A DNA stretch of 64,000 nt from Saccharothrix carnea (GTDB lineage: Bacteria; Actinomycetota; Actinomycetes; Mycobacteriales; Pseudonocardiaceae), in assembly GCF_003014735.1 (NCBI RefSeq), contig NZ_PYAX01000002.1, positions 248,001 to 312,000 of the forward strand. Direction: 5' to 3'. Shown one piece after another: positions 17,591 through 26,494 of the stretch. Each line of letters opens with the position of its first letter. Within the stretch, counting starts at the first letter, position 1. A program made the translations under genes and the position numbers. A model generated the notes under the pieces. That model saw only the letters and a program-made list of their open reading frames with translations. It did no database searches and had not been told where the DNA came from.

Positions 17591-18727
17591 GTGCGCATGA
17601 CAACGTTGACGAAGATCGGTGTGGCCGCCGCGCTGGTGGTGAGCGGGCTGACCGTGGCACCGACCGCCCAGGCGGCGGCACCGGAGCTGTCGCCTGGCCT
17701 GCTGACCGCGATGCGGACCGCTTTCGGGCTGACCGAGTCGCAGGCACTGGCCCGGATCGAGCGGGAGCACGCGGCCACCCGCAAGGCGCCCGAGGCGCGT
17801 GCGGCGGCCGGTCGGTCGTTCGGCGGCAGCTGGTTCGACCAGGACCAGGGCGTGCTCGTGGTCGGCGTGACCGACCGGGCGGCGGCCGAGCGGGTGGAGG
17901 CGACCGGCGCACAGGCCCGGTTGGTCTCGCGGACGGCCGCGGAGCTCGACCGGGTCAAGGACCGCGTGGACGACCTGTCCCGCGCGGGCCGCGTGCCGGC
18001 GGCGGTGACGAGCTGGCACCCGGACCCGCGCAGCGGCGCGGTGGTGGTCGACGTCCAGCCCGGCGTGCAGACCGCGGAGGTCGCCCGGTTCCTGGCCGAG
18101 GCGCGCGAGCTCGGGCCCGTCGAGGTGAACACGGAGGGCGTCACCGCGCCCGTGCCGTTCGCCGCCGGAACGGTCGGCGGCGACCCTTACTACACCGGCA
18201 ACGTCCGCTGCTCCATCGGCTTCTCGGTGCACGGCGGCTACGTCACGGCCGGGCACTGCGGCGGCACCGGCGCGCAGGTGTACGGCTGGGACCGGTCCTG
18301 GCAGGGCCAGTTCGCCGGTTCCTCGTTCCCCGGCAACGACTACGCGTGGGTCCGCACCGGCGGCGGCTGGTGGAACGTGCCCGTCGTGCTCGGCTGGGGC
18401 ACGGTCCCCGACGCGCTGGTGCGCGGTTCGTGGGAGGCGCCGGTCGGCACCTCGGTCTGCCGCTCGGGCTCGACCACCCGCTGGCACTGCGGCGTGATCC
18501 AGTCCCGCAACGAGACCATCCACTACGCGCAGGGTGACGTGCACCAGATGGCCGGCACCAGCGTGTGCGCGGAGGGCGGCGACTCCGGTGGCTCGTTCAT
18601 CACCGGCGACCAGGCCCAGGGCGTGACGTCCGGCGGGTACGGCAACTGCTCGTCCGGCGGTCGGACGTGGTTCCAGCCGATCAACGAGATCCTGTCCGTC
18701 TACGGCCTGAGGCTGCTCACCGCCTGA
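17591..18727 (+). CDS. streptogrisin/alpha-lytic-type serine protease (S1E), secreted zymogen
   Basis: A 378-residue preproenzyme. Starting at GTG 17591, five bases after GAGGAGG, it has a signal peptide (LTKIGVAAALVVSGLTVAPTAQA). A propeptide of about 160 residues has the alpha-lytic-protease prodomain features (WFDQDQGVLVVGVTD and later VVVDVQPG). The mature chymotrypsin-fold domain carries the triad H222 (TAGHC), D250 (GNDYAWV) and S332 (GGDSGGS), plus paired cysteines. It should be secreted and self-processed. A LacI-type palindrome in its promoter suggests control by sugar supply. A strong hairpin follows. Confidence 0.92.
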   Translation: MRMTTLTKIGVAAALVVSGLTVAPTAQAAAPELSPGLLTAMRTAFGLTESQALARIEREHAATRKAPEARAAAGRSFGGSWFDQDQGVLVVGVTDRAAAERVEATGAQARLVSRTAAELDRVKDRVDDLSRAGRVPAAVTSWHPDPRSGAVVVDVQPGVQTAEVARFLAEARELGPVEVNTEGVTAPVPFAAGTVGGDPYYTGNVRCSIGFSVHGGYVTAGHCGGTGAQVYGWDRSWQGQFAGSSFPGNDYAWVRTGGGWWNVPVVLGWGTVPDALVRGSWEAPVGTSVCRSGSTTRWHCGVIQSRNETIHYAQGDVHQMAGTSVCAEGGDSGGSFITGDQAQGVTSGGYGNCSSGGRTWFQPINEILSVYGLRLLTA

Positions 18728-18734
18728 CGGCGAG

Positions 18735-18764
18735 GCGCGGACCCGCTCGCGGGCGGGTCCGCGC
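18735..18764. terminator. bidirectional terminator after the protease gene
   Basis: A perfect 12-bp stem (GCGCGGACCCGC / GCGGGTCCGCGC) with a 6-base loop, eight bases after the protease stop and just beyond the end of the convergent carboxylase genes. Confidence 0.75.
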
Positions 18765-18773
18765 ACGTCCGGC

Positions 18774-18962
18774 TCACCGCGGGGACCGGCCGGCGCCCCG
18801 CCACGACGTCGGTGCGGTGTAGTGGGTGGGCCGTGTCCACGGCTGCCGTGCTCGTGCCGTCGTCGTGGTCACCGGCGCCCGCAGTGCCGCGAGGGCGATG
18901 AGCAGTGCGGCGACCTCCACCTCGTCCGGCTGCCCGCCCCGGATCGCGACGGCGCCCGTCAT
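18774..18962 (-). CDS. acyl-CoA carboxylase epsilon subunit
   Basis: A 62-residue protein whose N-terminal IRGGQPDEVEVAALLIALAAL matches the short epsilon subunits of actinobacterial acyl-CoA carboxylases. The basic, proline-rich tail is also usual. It starts inside the stop of the beta subunit (ATGA, 18959-18962), so the two are translationally coupled. Epsilon stabilises the complex of biotinylated alpha and carboxyltransferase beta subunits. The size and position are as expected for the family. No biotin-carrying alpha subunit is in the window; it is presumably supplied from elsewhere in the genome. Confidence 0.85.
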   Translation of the reverse strand: MTGAVAIRGGQPDEVEVAALLIALAALRAPVTTTTARARQPWTRPTHYTAPTSWRGAGRSPR

Positions 18963-20566
18963 GACGGCGGGTTGCCGTGCTTGCGGTACGGCTGCCCGGC
19001 GTGCTTGGCGCGCAGCACCGCCAGCGACTCGGCCAGCACGGCCCGGGTGCGCACCGGGTCGATCACGTCGTCGACCAGACCGCGTTCGGCGGCGTAGTAG
19101 GGGTGCATCAGTTCGTCGCGGTACTCGGTGATGCGGTCCCGCCGGGCCGCCGCCGGGTCCGGTGCGGCGGCGATCTCCTTGCGGAACACCACGTTCGCCG
19201 CGCCCTCGGCGCCCATGACGGCGATCTCGTTGATGGGCCAGGCGAAGGAGAGGTCGGCGCCGATGGAGCGGGAGTCCATCACGATGTAGGCGCCGCCGTA
19301 CGCCTTGCGCACGATGACCTGCACCCGCGGCACGGTCGCGGCGCAGTAGGCGTAGAGCAGCTTCGCGCCGTGGCGGATGATGCCGCGGTGCTCCTGGTCG
19401 CTGCCGGGCAGGAAACCGGGCACGTCGACCAGGGTGACGAGCGGGATGTTGAACGCGTCGCAGGTCTGCACGAACCGCGCGGCCTTCTCGGCGGCGGCGA
19501 TGTCGAGCACGCCCGCCAGCACCATCGGCTGGTTGGCGATGACACCGACCACGTGCCCGTCGATCCGGCCGAGCCCGCACAGCACGTTGCCCGCCCAGTG
19601 CTCGTGGAACTCCAAAAACTCGCCGTCGTCGAGCACCTCGGTGACGACCTCGCCCATGTCGTAGGGCAGGGACGGGTCGGCGGGCACCAGGTCGAGCAGC
19701 GCGGTGTTGAGGCGGTCGGCCGGGTCGTCGGCACCGGCGGCGGGAGGTGCCTCCTGGTTGTTGGCCGGCAGCATCGAGATGAGGTAGCGCACGTCCTCCA
19801 GGCAGCTCACCTCGTCGTCGTGGACGAACGTGGCGACCCCCGACTCGCGGGCGTGCACGTCGGCGCCGCCGAGCTGCTCGTGCGTGATCACCTCGCCGGT
19901 CACCGCCTGCACCACGTCCGGGCCGGTGACGAACATCTGCGCGGTGCCGCGCACCATGAACACGAAGTCGGTCAACGCGGGCGAGTACGCGGCGCCACCC
20001 GCGCACGGGCCGAGCAGCACGCTGATCTGCGGGATCACGCCGGAGGCCCGGACGTTGCGCCGGAAGATGCCGCCGTAGCCCGCCAGGCCCGTGACGCCTT
20101 CCTGGATGCGCGCGCCCGCGCCGTCGTTGAGGCTGACCAGCGGCGCGCCCGCCGCCTCGGCCAGGTCCATGAGCTTGTGGATCTTCTGCGCGTGCGCCTC
20201 GCCCAGCGAGCCGCCGAAGACCCGGAAGTCGTGGGCGTAGACGAAGACCCGCCTGCCGTCCACCGTGCCCCAGCCGGTGACCACGCCGTCACCGGGAGGG
20301 TGGCGGCGCTCCATGCCGAACCCGACCGCGCGGTGCTTGCGCAGCCCTTCCAGCTCCACGAACGAGCCGGGGTCCAGCAGGACGTCCAGCCGTTCCCACA
20401 CGGTCAGCTTGCCCTTGGCGTGTTGCCGGGCCGTGGCGCTCGCGTCCGGTCCGGAGCGGACGCTCGCCCGCAGCGCGTGCAGCGCGGCCACCCGGTCGCG
20501 CAGCGTTTCCGGTGCGCTTTCCGCGGGCCAGGCCACCGCAGGTGCCCTCTGGTCGAATGTCGTCAC
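18959..20566 (-). CDS. acyl-CoA carboxylase beta (carboxyltransferase) subunit
   Basis: A 535-residue carboxyltransferase of the AccD/PccB class, which moves CO2 from biotin to acetyl- or propionyl-CoA to give malonyl- or methylmalonyl-CoA. Conserved pieces include SLNDGAGARIQEGVTGLAGYGGIF, LLGPCAGGAAYSPALTDF for the first oxyanion hole, and GFLPGSDQEHRGIIRHGAKLLYAY for the second. Followed directly by its epsilon subunit. It is preceded at 43 bases by an LLM oxidoreductase gene on the same strand and, further up, by a FAD monooxygenase and a KAS III, so it probably supplies extender units for that pathway (inference). Acyl specificity cannot be settled by eye. Confidence 0.92.
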   Translation of the reverse strand: MTTFDQRAPAVAWPAESAPETLRDRVAALHALRASVRSGPDASATARQHAKGKLTVWERLDVLLDPGSFVELEGLRKHRAVGFGMERRHPPGDGVVTGWGTVDGRRVFVYAHDFRVFGGSLGEAHAQKIHKLMDLAEAAGAPLVSLNDGAGARIQEGVTGLAGYGGIFRRNVRASGVIPQISVLLGPCAGGAAYSPALTDFVFMVRGTAQMFVTGPDVVQAVTGEVITHEQLGGADVHARESGVATFVHDDEVSCLEDVRYLISMLPANNQEAPPAAGADDPADRLNTALLDLVPADPSLPYDMGEVVTEVLDDGEFLEFHEHWAGNVLCGLGRIDGHVVGVIANQPMVLAGVLDIAAAEKAARFVQTCDAFNIPLVTLVDVPGFLPGSDQEHRGIIRHGAKLLYAYCAATVPRVQVIVRKAYGGAYIVMDSRSIGADLSFAWPINEIAVMGAEGAANVVFRKEIAAAPDPAAARRDRITEYRDELMHPYYAAERGLVDDVIDPVRTRAVLAESLAVLRAKHAGQPYRKHGNPPS

Positions 20567-20609
20567 GCCTTCGAGCGTAGGAATCGCGGGTCGCGCGAAG
20601 CCATACCCC

Positions 20610-21605
20610 TTAGGAGGCAGTGGACGTGCTCACCACCTGCCGCGGGAATTGCGGCAGCACGGTTTCCGCGATTTCGTGCAGCACCTCGTCGACGGGCCGG
20701 GAGCTGCTGCGCAGGCTCAGCGACAGGTGGCTCACGCCGAGTTCGTCGAGCCGGCCGAGGTGGTCGAGGAACGCGTCACCGCCCAGCCGCAGGCCGTGGA
20801 AGATCGGTGACGGCCCGGTGGTCCGGTTCTCGGCCAGGTCCAGCATCATCGGCATCAGGTACGGCTTGCGGGTGCCCGCCTCGTCGGTCGACGCCCGCCA
20901 CTGGGCGATCTGCCCGGCCAGGGACGAGACGTCGCGCGGGTAGTTGAACCAGCCGTCGGCGTGCCGCGCGATCCACTCCAGCGACTGGCGTGCCCGGCCC
21001 GCCACGACCAGCGGCACCGTGCCGCCGAGCGGTTTGGGCAGCACGTCCAGCGCCAGGTCGGCGTGCACGCCGAGGTCGGGCACGCTGATGCCGGCACCGG
21101 GCTCGGGAGTGGCCCAGGCGGCGCGCAGGGTGTCCACGGCGCTGCGGAAGATCCGGTCGCGGTGGTCGAAGTCGACGCCGAACAGCGGGTACTCCACCGG
21201 CCGGTCGCCGCTGGCGATGCCGAGCACGAACCGGCCGCCGCTGAGCACGTCGACCGTCGCGGCGGCCTTGGCCACCAGCAGCGGGTTGCGCAGCGGGAGC
21301 GCCACGGCGGCGGTGCCGAGCACGGCGCCCGTGGTGGTCGCGGCCAGGTGGCCCAGGTGGGTGAAGGTCTCGAAGACCGTGCCCGCGTCGCCGAACCGGA
21401 CCTGGTCGTGGACGGGCACGTCGCGCACCCACAGGGCGGCGAAGCCGAGCCGGTCGGCCAGCGCCGCCAGTTCCGCGTGCCGGACCAGGTCCGGCACGCC
21501 GCGCCGCCGGGCCGAGGCGAAGTCGTTGTCCAGGGGCAGGTCGATGCCCACGGTGAGTTGACCGGTCGGCCGGTCGAGCCGCCGCAATGCGTTCGACGGG
21601 GTCAT
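20610..21605 (-). CDS. LLM-class flavin/F420-dependent oxidoreductase (TIGR03571-like)
   Basis: A 331-residue TIM-barrel oxidoreductase of the bacterial luciferase superfamily. ADRLGFAALWVRDVPVHDQV and LSGGRFVLGIASGDRPVEYPLFGVD resemble the TIGR03571 group, which uses FMN or F420. ATG 21605 has AAAGGA seven bases before it. Forty-three bases separate it from the downstream carboxylase gene, so it is likely in the same transcript. The substrate is unknown; a redox step in the adjacent acyl/aromatic pathway is inference. Confidence 0.82.
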   Translation of the reverse strand: MTPSNALRRLDRPTGQLTVGIDLPLDNDFASARRRGVPDLVRHAELAALADRLGFAALWVRDVPVHDQVRFGDAGTVFETFTHLGHLAATTTGAVLGTAAVALPLRNPLLVAKAAATVDVLSGGRFVLGIASGDRPVEYPLFGVDFDHRDRIFRSAVDTLRAAWATPEPGAGISVPDLGVHADLALDVLPKPLGGTVPLVVAGRARQSLEWIARHADGWFNYPRDVSSLAGQIAQWRASTDEAGTRKPYLMPMMLDLAENRTTGPSPIFHGLRLGGDAFLDHLGRLDELGVSHLSLSLRSSSRPVDEVLHEIAETVLPQFPRQVVSTSTAS

Positions 21606-21837
21606 GCAAAATCCTTTGTGCCGTGATTACCGATACGACGAACGTTACTGGTGCCGATGGCGCGAACACGGCCACTACATCGGAAGTATGAGTGCCCGGA
21701 ATCGAAAGGTGCACCCGATTCCGCACCCCGCGACGGCCCGGCGGACCGCCCACGCCGCCCAGCCGGCACCGTGGCCGACGCCGCCCAGCCGGAACGGGCT
21801 GCCCGGTCGGACAGCCCGTTCCGCCGCACGTCCCCGT

Positions 21838-23430
21838 TCAGCCGGCCAGCGCGGCTGGGTCGGCCGACTTCCCCGCCGTGGTCGCAGTGGCGAGGAACGA
21901 CAACACCGGCTGTGGTCGGGAGATCGGTGCCAGGGCGGCCAGGTGCCCGTCCGGGCGCACGAGCGCGACCACCGGTCGCCGACCGAACACCGCCATCAGC
22001 CCAGCGCGCTCCCGAGCCGGTAGCCCGGCCAGGTCGCACACGGCGGCGGTGCCGTCGAGCACGGCGGTCGCCTCGGCCCGGTCGTCGGCCCACCTAGCCG
22101 GCGTCGCGGCGCCCGGCCACAGCAGCGCGGTGAACCGCTCGGGGTCCAGCAGACCCCGTCCGGTTCTCGGCCCGTTGGTCGAGTGGAACGGCACCCGCTG
22201 GCCCGGTCGCACGCGCCTGGGCTGCGGCCGCAGCAGCGACCGCTGCTGCGCCTTGCCGTACGCGAGGCCGACCCCGCCGATCAGCGGTGCGGCCACCCTC
22301 TCCAGCATCCCGGTCACCCGCGCGGTGCTCACCACCACGTCGCGCACCAGGCTCGGCAGCGGCTTGATCTGCCTGGCGGCCAGGATCTGCTTGTCCACCA
22401 CGGCGGTCACCTGCTGCGCCGCCCGGCGGCGCTCGGTGTCGTAGGTGTCCAGGATCGGCTCGGGCAGCCTGCCCCGGATCACCCCGCCCAGCTTCCACCC
22501 CAGGTTGAACGCGTCCTGGATGCCCAGGTTCAGCCCCTGCCCGCCCAGCGGCACCACGCAGTGCGCGGAGTCGCCGACCAGGAACGTGCGGCCGATCCGG
22601 AAGCGCTCGGCGATGCCCGGCCGCGGCTGGAAGGTCCGGATCCACTTGGGTTCGCCGATCCGGTAGGGCAGGCTCGCCCGCTTGTTCACGATCTCCTGGA
22701 GCTGGTCGCGGGTGAACGACTCCCAGCCGTCACCCACCGGCGGCACGATCGAGGCCATCCGGCCGACGCCGTCGGTCATCGGGATCATCGGCAGCAGGCC
22801 GTTGCGGGAGTAGTGGTACTCCACCTCGGTGCCGAGCGGTCCGCTGACCGGGAAGTCGCCGATCGAGATGCCCAGCTCGAACGGCTTGCCGGGGTACGGG
22901 ACTTCCAGCAGCCGCCGCGTGGTGCTGCCCACGCCGTCCGACCCGATCACCCACTTCGGCCGCGCGGTGCGCACCACGCCGTCCGGACCGCGCAGCTCGA
23001 CGGCGGGGCCGTCCGGGTCGATGGCCTCCAGGGTGGTGCCCAGCTCGTAGACACCGCCCAGTTCGGCGAAGCGGTTGCGCAGCACCTTCTCGATCTCGCG
23101 CTGCGGCAGGGAAAGGGTGAACGGCAGGGCGGTGCCCAGCCGGTCCATCGGCACGGTGCCCAGCCGCCGCCCGCCGGAGAAGTAGCCGACCCCGGTGATC
23201 CGGAAACCCAGCGACACCAGGTCGTCCACCACGCCGATGCGGTGCAGCAGCTCCAGCATGCGCGGCCAGATCAGCACCGCGCGCGAGTGCGGGTCGCCGT
23301 CGTCGAGCACCCCCTTGCGGTCGACCACGCGCACGGACACGCCTTGCTGCAACAGGTCGCAGGCCAGCATGGTGCCCACCGCGCCGCCGCCGATCACCAG
23401 AACGTCGGGCTCGCCCGCCCGCTCAGCCAT
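21838..23430 (-). CDS. FAD-dependent monooxygenase, aromatic polyketide hydroxylase type
   Basis: A class A flavin monooxygenase of 530 residues. FAD contacts are VLVIGGGAVGTMLACDLL at the N-terminus, the DG motif GSDGVGSTTRRLL, and the GD motif FLVGDSAHCVVPLGGQGLN. The C-terminal 130 residues form the thioredoxin-like tail seen in phenol and anthracycline-type hydroxylases. I chose ATG 23430 because GGAAGGAG is eight bases away; the first in-frame ATG at 23436 would be only two bases from it. The KAS III gene ends 16 bases upstream, giving a two-gene operon. The enzyme should hydroxylate an aromatic or polyketide-like product using NAD(P)H and O2. Confidence 0.88.
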   Translation of the reverse strand: MAERAGEPDVLVIGGGAVGTMLACDLLQQGVSVRVVDRKGVLDDGDPHSRAVLIWPRMLELLHRIGVVDDLVSLGFRITGVGYFSGGRRLGTVPMDRLGTALPFTLSLPQREIEKVLRNRFAELGGVYELGTTLEAIDPDGPAVELRGPDGVVRTARPKWVIGSDGVGSTTRRLLEVPYPGKPFELGISIGDFPVSGPLGTEVEYHYSRNGLLPMIPMTDGVGRMASIVPPVGDGWESFTRDQLQEIVNKRASLPYRIGEPKWIRTFQPRPGIAERFRIGRTFLVGDSAHCVVPLGGQGLNLGIQDAFNLGWKLGGVIRGRLPEPILDTYDTERRRAAQQVTAVVDKQILAARQIKPLPSLVRDVVVSTARVTGMLERVAAPLIGGVGLAYGKAQQRSLLRPQPRRVRPGQRVPFHSTNGPRTGRGLLDPERFTALLWPGAATPARWADDRAEATAVLDGTAAVCDLAGLPARERAGLMAVFGRRPVVALVRPDGHLAALAPISRPQPVLSFLATATTAGKSADPAALAG

Positions 23431-23445
23431 CTGCATGACTCCTTC

Positions 23446-24447
23446 CTAGAAAACCGCGATGTCGGGCCACACCAAGGCGCAGGCGCCCCAGGTGACACCG
23501 CCGCCGAACGCGGAGAGCACGACCCGGTCACCGCTGCTCAGCTCGTCGCGCTGGGCGGCGTCGGCCAGGGCCAGGGGGATGGAGGCGGCCGAGGTGTTGC
23601 CGACCTTGTCGAGGTTGACCACCAGCCGGTCGGGTGCCAGGCCCAGTTCCTCGGCGACCGCGCGCAGGATGCGCACGTTGGCCTGGTGGCCGACGAACCG
23701 GTCGACGTCGTCCACCCGCCACCCGGCGCGGTCCAGCACGACGCGCGCCGAGCCGGCCATGCGCTGGACCGCGGCGCGGAACACGCGCTTGCCGTCCATC
23801 CGGAAGTAGACGTCGGCCGGGTCGGCGGGCACGCCGCCGGAGCGCTGCCGCGACCCGCCGCCCGGGATCATGATCACGTCGGCCAGGGTGCCGTCGCTGC
23901 CCAGGTCGAACTCCAGCAGCGCGCCCGGCTCGTCGTGCTCGCCCGCGCCGAGCACGACCGCGCCCGCGCCGTCGCCGAAGATCACCGACGTGGTGCGGTC
24001 GGTGGGGTCGAGGATGGAGCTGTAGGTCTCCGCGCCGATCACCAGCACCGACTTGGCCAGCCCGGACGCCACCGCGCCCGCGCCGGACGCCAGCGCGTAG
24101 ACGAAGCCCGTGCAGACCGCGGCCAGGTCGTAGGCGGGCACGTGGCCCAGCCCCAGGCGGGCGGCCACCGACGGGGCGGTGGCCGGGCAGGGGTGGTCCG
24201 GGGTGGTGGTGGCCACGACGACGAGGTCCACGTGGTCGACGTCGGCGGCCTTGAGGGCGCGCGAGCCCGCGTCCACGGCCAGGTCGCTCGTCGCCACCCC
24301 GGGCGCGACGACGTGGCGCTGGCCGATGCCCGTGCGGGTGCGGATCCACTCGTCGGACGTGTCCATCCGCTCGGCCAGCATCGCGTTGGTGACGGCGTCC
24401 GGTGGCACCACGGCACCGAGGCCGCGCACGACGGCTGCCCGGCTCAC
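23446..24447 (-). CDS. beta-ketoacyl-ACP synthase III (FabH-like)
   Basis: A 333-residue thiolase-fold condensing enzyme with the KAS III triad: C112 (AVCTGF), H254 (FVGHQAN) and N284 (GNTSAAS). It joins an acyl-CoA starter to malonyl-ACP, giving a beta-ketoacyl-ACP. The glycine-rich GDGAGAVVL and C-terminal GGGVTWGA are complete. Because it sits with a hydroxylase rather than with fab genes, it is more likely a pathway-specific starter enzyme than housekeeping FabH. It could supply the beta-ketoacyl-ACP that the AvrD operon ten kilobases away would need (inference). No dedicated ACP adjoins it; one lies at 33568-33807. Confidence 0.9.
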   Translation of the reverse strand: MSRAAVVRGLGAVVPPDAVTNAMLAERMDTSDEWIRTRTGIGQRHVVAPGVATSDLAVDAGSRALKAADVDHVDLVVVATTTPDHPCPATAPSVAARLGLGHVPAYDLAAVCTGFVYALASGAGAVASGLAKSVLVIGAETYSSILDPTDRTTSVIFGDGAGAVVLGAGEHDEPGALLEFDLGSDGTLADVIMIPGGGSRQRSGGVPADPADVYFRMDGKRVFRAAVQRMAGSARVVLDRAGWRVDDVDRFVGHQANVRILRAVAEELGLAPDRLVVNLDKVGNTSAASIPLALADAAQRDELSSGDRVVLSAFGGGVTWGACALVWPDIAVF

Positions 24448-24571
24448 CGGTCGCCCCTCGCGGCTCCGGTGACGGGTTCGTCCGTCGTCGGTGTGTTCGC
24501 TGACGACAACATCTGCACCTCGCTTCGCTCCGACCCACCTCGGCCCAACGCGCGAACCGCGTTGCCGAAAA

Positions 24572-24590
24572 TGACCTTAAGCGCAGGTCA
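24572..24590. promoter_or_regulatory. dyad TGACCT-N7-AGGTCA upstream of the KAS III operon
   Basis: A perfect 6-bp inverted repeat about 125 bases before the KAS III start, in a stretch less GC-rich than its surroundings. Placement suits an operator; the binding protein is unknown. Confidence 0.35.
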
Positions 24591-24666
24591 GAAGGTTGAA
24601 CCGGCTGGTGTTTCCAAAGAACACGGGCTGACCGAAAGTGGTATTCGCACCGACCGCGGAACATGC

Positions 24667-24693
24667 GAAAGGGCCCCGTGCGGGGGCCCTTTC
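24667..24693 (-). terminator. terminator of the DHA2 exporter gene
   Basis: A perfect 11-bp stem (GAAAGGGCCCC / GGGGCCCTTTC) with a 5-base loop, 37 bases beyond the exporter stop on the minus strand. Confidence 0.75.
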
Positions 24694-24729
24694 GGTGCTC
24701 TTGCTCGCCGGTGCGGCGGTCGCCCGGAG

Positions 24730-26205
24730 TCAGGACGCGGCCCGCTCCACCACCGGTGCTTCGGCCGGTGCCGACACCAGGCGCGACTTGCGCAGGAACA
24801 GCGCGACGAGCAGCGCGCCGCCCACCACGATGGCGGCGTCGACCAGCACGGCCGTGGTCACACCGCCCAGCACCGCGTCCTGGCGGCTGGAGGTGGTCTC
24901 CAGCAGGTGGATGCGGCTGGACGCGATGGCGCTCAGGATCGGGATGCCGATGGTGATGCCGACCTGCTGCGTCATCGACGTCAACCCGGTGGCCAGGCCC
25001 TGCTCGTCGTCGGGCAGGCCCGAGGTGGCGGTCACCATGTACGCCACGATCGCGACCATGTGCCCGAAACCGGCGACGGAGGTCGCCACGATGACCAGCC
25101 ACACGCTGCCGGGTTCGCGGTCGACCAGGAACAGCGCGGCGGTCATGACGCCCTGGATGAGCAGACCGACGACCAACGCGGTCGGGCTGCCGAACCTGGC
25201 GATGATGCGGGGCGCCAGGATGCCGCCCAGGAACGCCGCCACGCCGAGCACGGCGAACACCAGGCCGGCCGCCAGCGCCGAGTACCCCAGCACTTCCTGC
25301 AGGTACAGCGTCATCAGGAAGATCGCCGAGGTCTCCATCGTGAAGCTGATCAGGCCACCGAAGTTGCCCCAGCTCACCGTGGGCCGCACGAGGATGCGCA
25401 TCGACGCCAGCGGCGACGGCACCCGCAGTTCGATGAACACGAAGGCCACCAGCAGGACCGCGGCCACCGCCAGCGACAGCAGGCCGACCGGGTCGCCCCA
25501 GCCGTCCTCACCCTGCTTGGAGATGCCGTAGACCAGGGCGACCAGGCCGAGGCTGACGGTGATCGCGCCCGGGACGTCGAGCTTGGCGCGCTGCGTCGGC
25601 TTGCTCTCGGTCAGCACGATCGGGGCCAGCGCGATCACGATCAGACCGACCGGCACGTTGATCAGGAACGCCCACCGCCAGCTGGCGACACCGGTGAGCA
25701 CACCGCCCAGGACCGCGCCCGCGGTGAAGCCCGCGGACAGCAGCGCGCCGTTGAGGCCCAACGCGCGGTCGCGCAACGGCCCTTCCGGGAACGACGTGGT
25801 CAGCAGGGACATCGCCGAGGGGATCACGATGCCCGTCGCCAGGCCCTGCGCGACCCGGGCCAGGATCAACAGCGTGGGCGTGTTGGCCAGACCGCCCACC
25901 AACGACGCCACGACCAGCAGCACCATGCCGACGATCAGCATGCGCCGCCGGCCGGCCAGGTCGGCGATCCGGCCGAACACCAGGGTGAACCCGGCGGACG
26001 CCAGCGCGAACGACGTGGCGATCCACTGGAAGTTCTCCAACTCGAAACCGAGGCCGTTGCCGATCACCGGAATGGCCACGTTCAGGATGGAGAAGTCGGC
26101 GGACACCATGAACTGGGCGCCGAGCAACAGCACGAGGACTACTTTTTGGCGGCTCGTCATCACCGGGGGCGATGTGGTCGCCGGCGCTGGGTCAACAGTC
26201 GACAT
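24730..26205 (-). CDS. DHA2-family MFS drug/metabolite exporter (14 TM)
   Basis: A 491-residue transporter with about fourteen membrane segments, as in EmrB/QacA. VDFSILNVAIPVIG-like (ADFSILNVAIPVIGNGL) in the first segment, FGRIADLAGRRRMLIVG in loop 2-3 and the motif-C-like GAVLGGVLTGVASWRW in segment 5 mark the proton-antiport family. I chose ATG 26205, nine bases after AAAGG, over the longer frame to 26274. It is divergent from an aldo/keto reductase gene; the 289 bases between hold two copies of a motif also found at the AvrD operon, making it the candidate exporter of that product. Confidence 0.9.
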   Translation of the reverse strand: MSTVDPAPATTSPPVMTSRQKVVLVLLLGAQFMVSADFSILNVAIPVIGNGLGFELENFQWIATSFALASAGFTLVFGRIADLAGRRRMLIVGMVLLVVASLVGGLANTPTLLILARVAQGLATGIVIPSAMSLLTTSFPEGPLRDRALGLNGALLSAGFTAGAVLGGVLTGVASWRWAFLINVPVGLIVIALAPIVLTESKPTQRAKLDVPGAITVSLGLVALVYGISKQGEDGWGDPVGLLSLAVAAVLLVAFVFIELRVPSPLASMRILVRPTVSWGNFGGLISFTMETSAIFLMTLYLQEVLGYSALAAGLVFAVLGVAAFLGGILAPRIIARFGSPTALVVGLLIQGVMTAALFLVDREPGSVWLVIVATSVAGFGHMVAIVAYMVTATSGLPDDEQGLATGLTSMTQQVGITIGIPILSAIASSRIHLLETTSSRQDAVLGGVTTAVLVDAAIVVGGALLVALFLRKSRLVSAPAEAPVVERAAS

Positions 26206-26356
26206 CTCACGGCCTTTCATCACGTCGCTCGTCGTGCAGTCGGCTGCGCCGCTCGAATCGGCTTTGTCCTGCATTTCCGAGGCATTTCGTGCCAGAGGCT
26301 AGCGCCGGCCGGGCCGTGTGGGATGCTCAGTGCACCCGAAGTTCGGGCGGACTACA

Positions 26357-26391
26357 ACCAAAGTAGTAGTGACTGCACCAAAGGTGTAGTG
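26357..26391 (+). promoter_or_regulatory. two direct repeats of the shared motif ACCAAAGTRGTAGTG
   Basis: ACCAAAGTAGTAGTG (26357-26371) and ACCAAAGGTGTAGTG (26377-26391) start exactly 20 bases apart, on the same face of the helix. They lie between the exporter and aldo/keto reductase genes. Close relatives occur at 35702-35716, 36477-36491 (reverse) and 36507-36521. Confidence 0.6.
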
Positions 26392-26494
26392 CTCGCCTGT
26401 CGACCGCCGCCGGTCGCCCGTGGAACAGTGGTCTGGGCCGGCCCGAATGCGCCTCTAATGCACCTCCACACCTGTGCGGTCAAGGAGAGACGAT

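Noticed and set aside
18774..18962. C-terminal extension of an out-of-frame 410-codon ORF
   Set aside because: Only the last 62 residues of that frame make sense; they match a carboxylase epsilon subunit starting at the ATGA overlap.
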